From assembly GCF_000220395.1 (NCBI RefSeq), contig NW_004086774.1, positions 1 to 64,000 of the forward strand: a stretch of DNA of 64,000 bases, written 5' to 3'. Positions 48,832 through 62,500 of this stretch are shown here, piece after piece (position 1 is the stretch's first letter; each line of letters opens with the position of its first letter). A program made the position numbers and the translations under genes. The DNA is from Ichthyophthirius multifiliis. Its lineage: Eukaryota; Ciliophora; Oligohymenophorea; Hymenostomatida. Below the pieces are notes generated by a model. That model saw only the letters and a list, made by a program, of their open reading frames with translations, had not been told where the DNA came from and did not search any database.

Positions 48832-51800
48832 ATGAAAAAAGAACTGGCTTAGAAAAGTATGTCTAACCAGTTCAATTCTAACTTATCTATATCCCCTAAT
48901 TTGCCAGCTTTATAATAAATAAGAAATTTAATATATTAATTAAATTAAAAGAAATCTCCTCAATACATAAAACAAGAAATAAATCAAGTAATTTTAATTT
49001 TCAATATATATTAAAAAAAAAATATTTAAATATATATACATATATTTATATAGATAGTTAAATAATTAGGAATTGAAGGAGAGCAATATGTCCTGGCTTG
49101 TCTTTTAGAAAGTTTAGATTTGAATGGTTAAAGCAATTAAATGAAAAACAGTTTACATTAAACTGTAAAAGCTTAATATTTTTGTTAGTTATTACAAAAT
49201 ATTATCTAAAATAATTAATGTACAGCTTATTTAGATTATTTACCTAATATTTTTATGAAAGCAATATATATTAATAATTAGAATACAAAATAAAGCTAAA
49301 ATATTCTTTATAATTATGTTTAGGATTTATTTAAGGTTTTAAAAATTAATATTATTTGTTAGATTTTTATATCTTTATCTTTTGTACTTTCAAATAATAT
49401 TCAAATATCTTCAGATGGTATATTTTTTTTTTTTTTAAAAAAAAAAATTATTATTATTTAAAATAAAAAAATAAAATAAAAAGGAATTAAATTACTAAGA
49501 GAAAAAATAAAAGACTTTTTTGAAAATGGAAATCCATAAATTTTACCTTAAAATTCCCTTTATATTTTATTAAATATACTTAATACATATCAAGAATTTA
49601 AAGTTAAAAATAAAAAAGAAATTATATATTTAGTAAAAATTATAAAAGAACCTTAAAATAGAAATTAAAAATTTAAAAGAAAGCACTATAAATGTAAAAT
49701 CTAATGAAATTAAACCTTAAGTATTTTATAAAACCGATATTAATGAATATGACGAAGAATTGAAAATTTTTTACGATGTTTATTAATAAGAATGGGATTT
49801 GAATAAAAACTAATATATATAACCTGAAAATACGAATAAATTAATAAGTTTTGCTGATTTATTAAAAGACTTAGGACCGTATTCGACTTCTTCTGTAGAA
49901 ATTTTAAATTCTTTATTATAAGATTTTAATTATAAATTTACCCCTGATGATATATTTTAATGTTTATAATTATTCGCAACCGATACTAAAGCAGTTAACG
50001 ACTAAAATTAAAGACTTGTATAAAACTTTTACCAAACATAATGTAAAAATAATTAGAACGAATGGAATAAATTTACAAATTAAGAATTTAATGAAGAAAA
50101 CAATACATACTAATGGAATTTAGAAAATTTTCATATATCTTTAAATAAAAAATAAAACGATTCTGATGTAAGAAATTAAATAAATTATATATTTATTTTA
50201 AATATTATTATATATTATACATTATATTATATTTTTAATTATATTTATTATTGAAGTGGGGATAAGTAATATTAGAACTTGACCGTGAAAATAATCTATT
50301 ATAAACCGAAGAAAACTTATATTTATTTTTTAGTTTTTTAAAAACCATATATTAAAAATAAAAATTTACATTCCCATCACAAATATATACTTAAGCTTGG
50401 TCTCATAGTAAAGTCTAAATCACTTTTATTTAAAACATTCTAAAATTCAAAGAATTAGATGTTCTTTTTTGGAATGAAGTAAATAAACGTATTATTAGTT
50501 TAGATTTTAATTCAAATTATAAATATGATCAATTATAACCTTAATCTTTATAATTCTGGGCCTGTTTAGATTTCCTTGAGCTCCTTTTATAGTTAAGCAG
50601 AGATTAGTATTTTATATAAATAAGGGAAATGTTCGAATTTCCTATTAAAAGATGTCCTGAAATACTTGTTGTCGGTTTATCATAAATAAAGGCTAATAAA
50701 CACAATAAAATTCTCCTTAATGAATTATTTAGCATTTTATTACCTAATTACATATAAAACTACCAAAACTCAATCGATATATTAGAATAAATATGGAAAA
50801 ACAACCAAGATTTATTAATTTCAACTGTTTGCGAAATTTACAAACAAGAAAATAAGAACGAAAGCTTGTGTAAAATATTAGATATTTCTTAATATATAAA
50901 AGACTCTTTGGACATCTTTATAGACTGGAACGATTATACTTTTTCAATTGCTTTAAGTATTCTAGCAGGTAAATAAGAATATATACATTTTGATCTTTGG
51001 GTGAATAACAAAGTTAAAAGTGGGGGAGATGAATTTGTGGATGCTTTATTAGTTTATTTAGAAGAAAATATTATAATTCCTTTTAAAAATAAAAGTCTGT
51101 AAATTGATTAGCCTACAGCTGTTGATATCGCTAAGATTATTTTCGAAAGTCTCTTAGTTTAATAGAATAATAAACTATCTTAAAAAAACATTAATAAGGT
51201 ATTTAAATAATATAAGGAAATTATGGAAATTTTGCCCCCTTTAGATTTATAAATTTTTTCTGAGGCGGAAAGTAGAACAGAAAGTTTGCTTAATAAACTT
51301 TATTAAGAAGAGATTTAATGTGAATATATTATTGAGGCTCTTTAATAAACAAAGTTTTCAGATAAAGAAGAAGAAAAAGACTTCTTTGCAACATTTATTA
51401 CTATACTTATTGAAGAAAGTAAATTTTATGAAAATTATCCGGAAAAATAATTGGTTATTGCTGGAAAATTATACGGAAGTATTATTAGAGAAGAGTAATT
51501 ATTAAATTATTTATTATTTTTTTATTTATTTTTATTTTATAGTTTGGTTTAAGGATAACCTTTAGGAATAATGTTAAAAATAATAATTGAATGTAGCAAA
51601 AAAATAAAGAAATTAGATTTTAGCATATCAGCTATAGAATAAATGAAAGAAAAAATATTTAATTATCCTTAATTTATTTAAAAAATTATAGATATTAAAT
51701 CTTAAATTATTGAAAAAAATCCAATGTTCGTATTTAACTTATACCATGTAAAATTTTAAAAAAATTAAAAATTTATTAAATAAATAATATATTAAAAAAG

Positions 51801-52044
51801 AAAACATTAGAAAAAAGTATTAAAATAAATATAAGTGTAAATGCATATGAAAAAATACAATAAATTTAAGAATAAATAAACTAAGAACTAAAAATATAAG
51901 AATAATTAATACAAAAATAAATTCAAGAATAAAAACAATAAGAAGAAAAATAAAAACTATAAATATAACAATAATAATAATTGCAATAGTAATAACAATA
52001 AATGTAACAAGAATAATAAGAAATATAAATAAAATAATAATTAC

Positions 52045-52094
<50 letters not shown>

Positions 52095-55000
52095 GTAACA
52101 AATTTAAATATAATAATAACAATATCAATAATAACAGTAATAATAATAACAATAATTATAGTAATAATAATAAAAATAACAATAAATTTAGTAGTAACAA
52201 CAGTAACAATAATAATAATTATAGTATTAACAATAATAATAAATATAATAATAGCAATAACAATAATAACATCATTAATAATAACAATAATTATAATAAT
52301 AGTAACAATAATAGCAATAAATATAATAACAACAACAATAAACAAACTCCCCTTTAATTAAACAATATTAATCTGCCTCTTAACAAAATATGTAATCTTT
52401 ATAAATCCAACCCAATGATTCTTATTTCCCTATTCAATAACCCCAAACTAATTCAAACACAAACTAAAACTCTATTATCTCTTTCCCGAAACCCGAAACA
52501 CTAAAAGACACTCTGCAATAAACTCAAAAAGGGTCTGAAAACATAATTTAACCTTATATTTCCAAAATCGAAAATCAAACATAATCTGAAATCACAGAAA
52601 CTTCAAAATAAAACACTTTAAAATAAATGAATTAAAACAAAAAGAAGCTCCAATTAAAAATAACTACAAAACATTTCGATCCTTCAACCCTTGAAATCCC
52701 CATTATCCCCCCTTAATAAATCCCTTAATAAATAAACTCCGCAACTCACCGAAACGCTCCACAAAATCTAATCCAACCGACAAAAATCGATCTCTAAACT
52801 AAAAACACCCTCCCTATTTAACCTCTTAACTCTTAATAGACCTAAATCCTTTCCTAACAAATATACACTTAATAACTCCATAACTTCCCTCCTATCCAAA
52901 CCCTTAAATAACCTGACTTATAGGATCCAAAAGAAAGTCTCTCTCGCCCATATACTGGTGGCGTAGGTTTTGAATCTCTCCGTAATGCTTTATTTTAAGA
53001 AAATGAATATAAGAATCTACCTATTACAGAAATCCTAAAAAAAGAAGACTAATAATCAAATTTCCTTTGCGATGATTAACTGAAAATGAAAATGACTTTT
53101 CTAGTAAATAATCTAACAGAACAATAATTAGAAAAGAACTCTTCCGAATTAAAAGTCTTCTTGGAAAATCAAAATCATTTCAAATGGTTTATTTCCCATC
53201 TAGTATTAAGAAGGGCCCCTTATGAACCTGATAATTAACCCTTATATATAGTAATGTTACAAAAAATCAATAAGAAATCATTATTTAAATAAATCTTATA
53301 AGATTCAATGATTTTATTATAAAAAATACTCACTTCGGAGCATACTCCTTAATCTTCAGATAGAAATATTATCAAAAATCTAGCTTCTTGGATTGGATAA
53401 TTAACTTTAAAAAGAAACAAACCTATTTTATCGAAATATTTAAATATAAAATTACTATTATAATAAGCTTTCCCGAAAAAACTAGATATTATTCTGCCTT
53501 TAATTAATAAATTACTTATAAATGCAAAAGACTCTAAAATTTTTACAATAAATAATCCTTGGTTAAAAAGAATTTTAAGCTTTTGGAAGAAATTAAAAAC
53601 TAGAAAATAAAATAAACTCTAAAATAAGAAATTATTATTCTTTTTAAAAATCTAAATGTAGAAAATTAAATACCAAATCTAGAATAATGTACTTACCTTA
53701 AATACAGATCTTAAATTGAAAACATAAAAAATACAACATAAAATTAAACATAAAATTAATCTTAAATATCATAATAAACTCAATAGACATAATAACTTCC
53801 ATAAGAAGTTTTCGAAAGTCATTAATAAATATAAATAGTACCTAATTTAGTCGAATTAATAAATATTCAAGAAGATCTATAGCAACATTGCTCCTTTTTA
53901 GGCCTAGATTTGAGGAATATAATCGCCTGTGCACTTGATAAAGCCATCCAAGAAATAATATAACCAGTAATATCAAGAAGCGTGACAATATCATTGGTAA
54001 CAAGCCGTGAGATAACTTTAAAAGACATGTGTTGTGAATAAGAAGATACAATAGTACTAAAATAAATACAATAAATGATGTAAAAATTGTCAGGAAATTT
54101 AGCCTTGGTAACCTGTCGCGAACCACTAAAAAATTCTTTCGGAAATCACTTAAAAAATTTACTAGATTAACAATAAATAAACGAAAATGATAAAGAAAAT
54201 ATAATAATTTAAGCTTAAAATGATAATATAGATATAGGTTGTTAATTCATAGTAAAAGCAGTAGTAGAAAAAGCTTTAGAGGAAGTAAAAAAAGACACTT
54301 TAGTAAATGAGAGTATGCAAAAAAGGAGAAATTTAAAGGAAAAAGGAGAAAATTTTATAGATGAGAATTATTATAAATTCGTTAAAAATCTACCATTCAA
54401 TTTATAACCAAAAAATCTTTTAAGCAATTTTTGTACAGATTGGGATAATAGTACATTTTTAGAATATAATATAGAAGTTAAAAATAAAATATAGAATAGT
54501 AAATATATTAAAATTACTATATATATATATATATATTTATATATTTATTTCTTTTTATATAATTTTATTTTAAAAATTAGTTATTATTGATTAGAATTAT
54601 AATTATATTTAAAAAAGTAATTAAATTGAATAAATATTAAATAAATGTACAAAATCTATTGAATTGTATTTTATGATAAGTGAAGTTATATACAAAAATA
54701 TTATTTATTCAGAAATTAATAGAAATGCAGTTTAATTTCTTGGGAATATTTTCTCTATAATTTAATAAATTTTATAAATAAATCTTTCTTTTGGATAAAG
54801 TATATTATAATTTCTTATTAATTAAAATGTATATTATATTATTACACATAATTTCTCATAAACATTCCATACTTTATTAAAATATAAATTTTTGAATATT
54901 TAAGAAATAAATGAAGTAAATTATTAATTTTTTATTTTATATAAATTTTTATTTTTAGATTTTCTAATAATTGTTAATTGTCTATAATTATTAAGAATTC

Positions 55001-55431
55001 TTTATTGAATTATTGTGTGAATTTTTAAATGAAATTATATTTGATTTATAAATATATAATTTTAATTATTTTAATGAAACAATTTAATAAATATAAATAA
55101 ATTTCGATATAAATAAGGTTAATTTAAGTCGCAAAATAACTAATTTTTTTAAGGAAATTTAAAATTTTTTAAAAAACACAAATGAATTTTCAAAAAACTT
55201 TGATGAAATATTAAATTACTATAAAAACTTCGATTAATAAAGTTATGATTTATGTAAATAAAAAATAGAATAATGGTTAAAAATAACCACTGAAACAGAA
55301 ATAAGTGAATATATTACTGAGATAATCTACAAAACTGACTCTAAATTTTTCCTATACACAGCTGACATATGCATATAATATACATTATAATAAAACAAGT
55401 AAAAATAAATAAATAAAAATATTAATATAAT

Positions 55432-55501
<70 letters not shown>

Positions 55502-56299
55502 TATTTTCATTTATTTTTTTATATTTTATATTTATATAGGAAAGATAATAACTTAAATACATTTAAAAATTTTGATACTTGCTATATTGATTAATATAGT
55601 AAATTAGTAGTAATAATATTAAAATCTTTAGAAAATAATGAAGAAATAAGAATTTAAATTTTTCAATAATTTTGCGACTCATATATTGTTTTATTGACTA
55701 AATATCATGAAAATGATATTTACGAATTTAATTAAAGACCTTTTTTTAAACTTTTATTTAATCTTATATATGATATTCAAAGAAATGATTATTCTTTTGA
55801 AGAAAATTAAATACTTTTAATGTACAATATTTTTGCTAATCTTTTATATTAAATTCAACCTCTTAAATTCCCAGGCTTTGCTAATTCTTGGTTGGAAATA
55901 GTTGCCAATAGATATTTTATGCCTAAGCTTTTAAATAAAGTAAATATTTTTATTTATAAATATATATATATATATTTAATAAAATATAGGAATAAAACTG
56001 GACTTCATATAATTAATTAATAGTGGTTTTATTGAAATTTTTCAAAGAAATTATGCAATCATAAAATATATATAATAATGATTCCATAAAAGCTTATTTT
56101 AAAGGAACTCTTAGAGTATTATTTGTAATATTACATGATTGGTAAGATTTCTTAACTAAGTTTTGTAATATTTTATGTGATTAAGTTCCTGAAAAATTTG
56201 TTTAAATCAGAAATATTATTTTAGCGGCTTTCCCTTAAAGTATGAGACCTCCAGATCCTTTTATTTTTGAATAAGTAAATATATAAACATATAAATTTA

Positions 56300-56358
<59 letters not shown>

Positions 56359-57262
56359 TAGACAGATTAAATTGAATAAATAGAAGAATTTAAAATATTC
56401 CCTGTTTTTTATTATCCTTCTTACAATTAAAAAATGAATGAAATAAATTTACAAAGTGAGATAGATAATTATTTTGCAACGAAAAACGAAGAAATATTTA
56501 GAAATATTTGCTCAAAACTAATTATTTTTGATAATAAGAAATAAATATGTATAATAAAGAAATAAATATATATTTATATTAAATATATATTAAAAAGAAA
56601 AAATAGATGAAATTGCAATTAATTCTTTAGTAATTTCAATACCTAAATTCTTATTTAATTCTCCAGAATAAAATACTGTGAAATTTTTCGATTTGAAAAA
56701 GGAAGCTTATAATATATTTTTAGTAATAATATATATATATATATATATATATAAATATAATTATATATTTATATTTATTATATAATATTAGAAACTATTA
56801 AAAAGTACACAAGTAGAAATGAGAGAAGTGATATTAAATTAAATAATGAACTAAATAAGATATCCAAATTATATAACAAACTTTTATATGAATTTCATTA
56901 TTTCTTATTTTCCAAGAAAATAATATAGTTGATATATAAGAATAAGTTATTAAGTATAAATCTTTTTTTTTAAAAAAAAAATATTTTATTTATAATTAAA
57001 ACATTAAAGAATTTTTGCTGAAAGATTATATTGTTTGAAACCACATCCTTGGGGTTCTATGTATGTCTTTAGAGAATTAATAAGAAATCCCGTCTATAAA
57101 TTTAAGGGAACATAATTTTAGAAGAACCCAGAAGTAATGAAGCTTTGTAAATATGTTTCTTCTCTTAATCAAAAAGATTAAATGAAAATTAAATAACAAA
57201 TGTAAAACTAATAAAATGAAAATCTATATTGGTAATAATAAAAAATAAATGATTAATAATGA
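48832..57262 (+). CDS. CNOT1: CNOT1, scaffold of the CCR4-NOT deadenylase
   Basis: Thirteen exons, about 2,524 aa. Introns 48988-49053, 49418-49483, 50168-50256, 51495-51542, 54499-54580, 54916-54958, 55399-55539, 55940-55989, 56275-56361, 56549-56606, 56723-56791 and 56954-57009. Exons total 2,525 codons after three one-base corrections (49667-49671, 53581-53584, 56917-56920). Domains in order: HEAT region (FPIKRCPEILVVGLSQI; DWNDYTFSIALSILAG), MIF4G that binds the CAF1/CCR4 nucleases (FSEAESRTESLLNKLYQEEI; NYPEKQLVIAGKLYGSII), an Asn/Gln tract, the CNOT1-CAF40 region (RNIIKNLASWIGQLTLKRNK; LVELINIQEDLQQHCSFLGL), the CNOT9-binding DUF3819 (NIIACALDKAIQEIIQPVIS; LVTCREPLKNSFG) and the Not1 C-terminus (KAYFKGTLRVLFVILHDWQD; LKPHPWGSMYVFRELIRNPV). 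It holds together mRNA deadenylation and decay. Confidence 0.95.
51840..52350 (+). repeat. AAT/TAA repeat tract coding Asn then Gln in CNOT1
   Basis: Within CNOT1 a tract of about 170 codons is almost only Asn and Lys, then only Gln. The first part is AAT-phase (16 AAT in a row near 52037-52092); after AAG at about 52093 the same frame reads TAA/CAA, so poly-Asn passes into poly-Gln without any frame change. On the minus strand it makes false open frames of poly-Ile/Val/Tyr. Confidence 0.85.
55441..55499. repeat. TA dinucleotide repeat in CNOT1 intron
   Basis: (TA)n of about 58 bases inside the 141-bp intron 55399-55539. Similar shorter TA runs lie in the introns at 56305-56355 and 56731-56752. 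Confidence 0.9.
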
Positions 57263-57429
57263 AATTGTTTTTTAATAAAAATATTGGCTATTACACAAAA
57301 TTTATAAAAAAAATTTTATATCAACAAAGATATTATATAAAATATATAAATATAGTTCATATAAAAAATTTATATAAAAATGTTTAAATACTATTATTAT
57401 CATTATTTAAAACTTTTAAATAAATATTA

Positions 57430-57470
<41 letters not shown>

Positions 57471-58967
57471 AAATATAAATTTATTGTTATTTTTATTTTC
57501 TATTTTATAATATATATTTACAAATTATTAAAACATATTTAGTATTTATTAAATTTTTAATTTTTTTGGAATGTATTTTTACATATTTAAAATTTTCTCA
57601 TTTTATATTTAAAACCTTTATTTTTTCTTTCTATTTTTATTTAAATAATTTTTTAAAACATAATTTATTTGCTTTAAAATAAATATTAACAAAATGTCAA
57701 ATATTCTTGTATTTCTATTTAAACTTATATTATGCCTTATATATATTAATTAATCTATTGAAATTATTTATTTAAACTATAGATTTACACGATAATAATA
57801 TTTAATTATCATATTATAAAAACAAATGGCATATTAATTTAATTTTTATTATTATTAACTAAATATTTATAAGAATAAATCTATTAATGATTAACTCTTA
57901 AAATCAAATCATTATGTATTATTAATAATAGCTTATTTTTTTATACATAGATATAACAAGCTTTGATATTATTTAAGTACATTTAAATAATTTTGTTAAC
58001 ATAAAAAAAGCGTAATAATATTCAAGTTAATGAATAAAATTGTAGACTTACATATAATCACTAGTAATAAATCTAATAAATATAAAATCTAATCTAATAA
58101 AAAAATATAATTCTGTTATATTTTATACTTATAAATTATAATTGTAAACAAATTTAACTTATTTAAATGATTAAGAATTATGTCTATAAAAAATCAAAAG
58201 ATTAAAAATAATATGTAAAAATCTATGTATTGCTTTATGAAAAATAAGTTTAATATAATTATAAAATGTTAATCAAAATATCATCTATATACTATATATT
58301 TTTATGTAGGAAAATAATAAAAAACAATAATTTTATAATATAATTTTTTTATTTTTATATAATTTAATAACAAAAATTAAAATTTAAATGTATATACTCA
58401 ATTTTTTGATATTATATAATGTTATATTTAATTTATTTTTTAATATTTTATATTTTATTTATATATAATATACATGTATTTAATAAATTTTCTTTTTAAA
58501 ACAAAAATTAAATTATTATATTAACTTTAATATGACTTTAATAAAATTTTAATATAAAAAATTTATTAAATTTTTATATATTTATTAATTATTAAAATAT
58601 TATATTTTTTTTTAATATAAAATTTTAATTTCATATTAAATATACAATTTATATTATATTTTATAAATTATATATTTATATATAAATATTTAATATAAAA
58701 TATGAATATTTATAAAATAGCAATTAATTATATTTCAATATAAATAAAAACATATTTAAATATTATTTATTTAAAAAAAAATTATTGTAATCTTTATAAA
58801 TGAGAATGTTGTCTTATTAAATAAAAAAAAATCAAACATAATTATATATAATAAAGAAAAAAAAAATATTAAAATATTCTTATTAATAATTAACATATAT
58901 TTTTATATAAAAAATAAAATAATTTATTTTAAATTATATTAGTATAAATAAATATATTTATTTATTA
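57263..58967. other. Gene-free convergent spacer with TA repeat
   Basis: 1.7 kb of AT-rich DNA between the CNOT1 stop and the LITAF-like stop. A (TA)n run lies at about 57434-57466. I see no gene. Confidence 0.55.
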
Positions 58968-59234
58968 TCATCTTGTAAATCCAACTTTTTTTTAACAAAA
59001 AGAACAATAATGTACTACTGAATTACATTCTCTAAAAAAAAATGGTAAACAACAACAACTAATAGGTATTAATAAGATAGCCCAAATCCATGTATTTGTA
59101 TTTGGATATGAATAAACTTAGCTTACATTTTCTCTTAAGCATTTTTAACATTTAAAATATTAAGGATATAATTATCCATCTAAATTTTATAATATTTTAT
59201 TCTAATTTAATGGAATTTTGGCATAATTATCCAT
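58968..59234 (-). CDS. LITAF-domain zinc protein
   Basis: Single small exon, 88 aa, ATG at 59232-59234, TGA at 58968-58970. The LITAF fold is a split zinc site around a membrane-inserted amphipathic/hydrophobic helix: here FKCQKCLRENVSQVYSYPNT gives the first Cys pair, TWIWAILLIPISCCCLPFFF the membrane hairpin, and CNSVVHYCSFCQKKVG the second Cys pair with the usual H-Y-C-x-x-C. LITAF/SIMPLE proteins sit on the cytosolic face of late endosomes. It keeps the full domain at near-minimal size, with only ~25 extra residues before it. Confidence 0.85.
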
Positions 59235-59381
59235 TTAATATTTTATTTATATTTTTTTTAGGTAAATAAATATTAATAAATAAAAAAAAAATTATACAAC
59301 ATTATTAAAACAAATAAAAAAAGAATTATATAATATTTTTTATTATAATTAAACAAAATAAAACTATTATTTTTATTAATG

Positions 59382-59412
<31 letters not shown>

Positions 59413-59516
59413 TTATAAAGATTTTTTTGTTTTTATTTTAAATATATATAATAATATATTTAATTTAATTTTTTTGTTTTTACAAAATAAAATAAAAAAG
59501 AAGAACAAAGAATAAA
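59235..59516. other. Spacer with TA repeat
   Basis: Short AT-rich spacer with (TA)n at about 59383-59404; between two minus-strand genes. Nothing else visible. Confidence 0.5.
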
Positions 59517-62500
59517 TCATTTATTATATTTATTATTTTATTTATCATCTATATTAATAGAATTTATATTTCTAAATTAACTAGGATTCGGTTTAACTTA
59601 ATTCATTTAATAATTTTATTCTTGTCTTTCTGACGAATTATGAGCATATTTATCTTTTTATTAATATAAAATTTTTAATTGACTATATTTTTTCTCCAAT
59701 TCATTTATTTTTTGTTTGCTTTAATCTATTTCATTAGTTTATATATGTAATTAATTATCTTTTTCCATTAATTCTTAAATAATTTATTTTACGCCTGCAA
59801 TCATTTATTTTTCTATAGAACTTGAATTTTTTTTTTATTCACTAAAATTCATATAAATTATATTATTTGTTTAAATAATAAATTCTTGCATTTTTTTATT
59901 TTCATTAATTTATGTCTAATTTTATTTTATTTATTTTATTTTTAAAAAAAAAAAAATTACAAATTTTTAATTTTACTTCTAAATCTTATTTAATTTTTTT
60001 AATATCAGAATTATTTTCCTAATATTTATATTTTAATTAATCTGAGTCTTTTTTTAAGCCTTCAATTTCTTCTAAATATTAAGTTTTTTCTTTATTTAAC
60101 ATCTTTGTTATTTCTATTATATCATATATTTATTTTTTCAATTTTTTTCTTTTTATTTTAATCTATATTTTATTTATTTTAAAATAAAAAAATTAAAAAA
60201 ATATTAACAATTAATTTTCTTCTAAAGTCTTTAAATGTTCCTGCATTAATTATTCCATTTATTAATTATTATTATTATTATTTTATGTTTAATCCTAAAT
60301 TAAAAAAATCATTAAAAATTAATTTATTTATATTATAATATAAAGTTTATAAAATTAATATAATATTTGTAACTTTTTACTGTTTTTTATTAAGAATTGT
60401 TAGTTTCATAATCATTATATTATGTATTCTTTATATTTTCTATATCTTTATTTTTCTATTCAATAACTTTTTTTAATTCTTTAATTTATCTTATTGCTTT
60501 CTCAATTTTTTTTTCCATTTCTTTTACACTTCCAAACTCGCTTTATTATTTAGTCAATTCATTTTTAAATTCTTATAGTTTTTATAATAATTTGTTATTT
60601 AAAACTTCTTTTTCTTTATTTTCCTTTTATAAAAACTCTATCTAATTCTGTAAATTTAAGATTTACTTTTTGCTACTTTTCGTTTCATTTTATTCTTTTA
60701 ATTCACTCTAAATTATTATATAAATAAAAATATATATATATATTATATATATATATATATATTTTTATTTATTTATACTTCTTTTAATTATTTTATTTCT
60801 TGAATTAATTTTTCGTTTTCCTCTTATATATTTTTAAAAAGCTCGATTTATTGTTTAAGATTTTTTACTCTACTGTCCTATTTTTTAATTTTATCATTTA
60901 ATTAGTCTTTTTCTTATGCAAGATTAACAATTTCTTTATCTTTATATCCTACTTACAGACTAAAATTATTTATTAATTCTTTTAATTATAATACATTTAG
61001 CTCGCTTTATTAAAGTTTTTACTAGCACCCATGTATTTCTTCAAGAAGCTTATTATTTTAAGAATTAAGTTCATGTATATTTGATTAAAATACATTTTCA
61101 ATTTATTTCCTTAACTAATTTTCATTTTCTTATTTATTATTAGATAATTCCTCATTTTTATTTTAATGAAATTTAATCTAATTTTCCAAAGTTGAGATTT
61201 GTCCTAAAAGACTTTAAATTTTCTAAAGGAAGCTCGAATTGTTTTCCTCTAAAATATTTTCCTTTTACTAAATTTAATTTTTTAAACTTGAAATTTGTTA
61301 ATCTTTTTCTAAATTTTTTTTTTAAAAATCTAAATTCTATTTATCCAAAATTTAATTTTTTTAAAAAATTTCTTCTTTTATTTTGAAAATTTCTTCTTTT
61401 TTATTAAATATTTCTACATTTTTACTCTATAATTTTTAAATTTCTTACTTTAATATATTAATTTCTTACAAATTATTTTAAATTTCCCTTTTTTAATTAT
61501 TAATTTATAAAACTAATACCTTATTTTCTTCTTTTTTTTCATTTAATTATGCACTTTCATCTTAGTTTTTTTTATCTTTTTTTAGTTCAATAATTTCCTT
61601 TTCTAAGTTTTCAACAAAAACCTAATGTTCTTCAATAATAGAGTCTTTTTATTCTAATAGAAGTTAGTGTTTTTAATTTTTTTCGATTAATCCATTAATT
61701 TATTCCTAAAATATATTAATCTATTATTAATTTTATTATTATAATTAATTTATTTTCTTTTGGCTTTATTCCCTATAATTATTTAGAATTTCTTTTTTTT
61801 CCTTTTCGAAAATAATGGAATTTTCCCTTAAAATATTTTCCTATTAAATAGCAATTTATTTTAACTCATTTTCTAATTTTTATATTAAATTATCTTTATC
61901 TTCTATATTTTTTTAAAGACTTTAATTATTTTTTTCGATTTTTTCTAAAAGGACCTTATTTTCCATTTAAACAGTCTAAATTTCTTCCTTTAAATTTTAT
62001 TAAAATTAACTTTCCATATTTTATTTTTCTTTATTCATTTTTTCTATATTTATTTTCAGATTTTCATTCTAATCCATCATTTATTCAATTTTATTCTTTT
62101 GAAAATTCGAAAACTCATTCATCTTTTCCATTTTCTATTTAAATCCGGAAATCTCGTTCTCTTTTTCTTATACTTTAAGCCCATTTTCTTATAAATTTCT
62201 CCTCAATTTCTCTTTTTCTTATTCTAAATTTAATATTTTTTCCTATTAAAAGTATATTTCTTATTATAATTTCTCTTATTATTCCTTAATTTTATTATAT
62301 TATCCATTTTTTTCATCTAAAAATTCCTATAACTGCTTATTTTTTTTCAAAAAATCAACTTCTTTATCTTTTTCTTTCACTAATTACTCATTAACTTTCT
62401 CTAAAAAGCAAATTTTTTCCTCGTATTTATTCTAAAGTTCTTATTTTTCAACCATAAATACATTTATTTTTTCCTCTAAATCAATTCTTAATTAGATTAG

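Noticed and set aside
51820-52345. Two overlapping minus-strand open frames of poly-Ile/Val/Tyr
   Set aside because: They are the antisense of the Asn/Gln repeat tract in CNOT1 and have no start context, composition or homology of their own.
55118-55153. 36-bp GT..AG interval in CNOT1
   Set aside because: It is a multiple of three, shorter than all other introns here and reads as good helical coding sequence (SRKITNFFKEIQNFL), so I kept it as exon.
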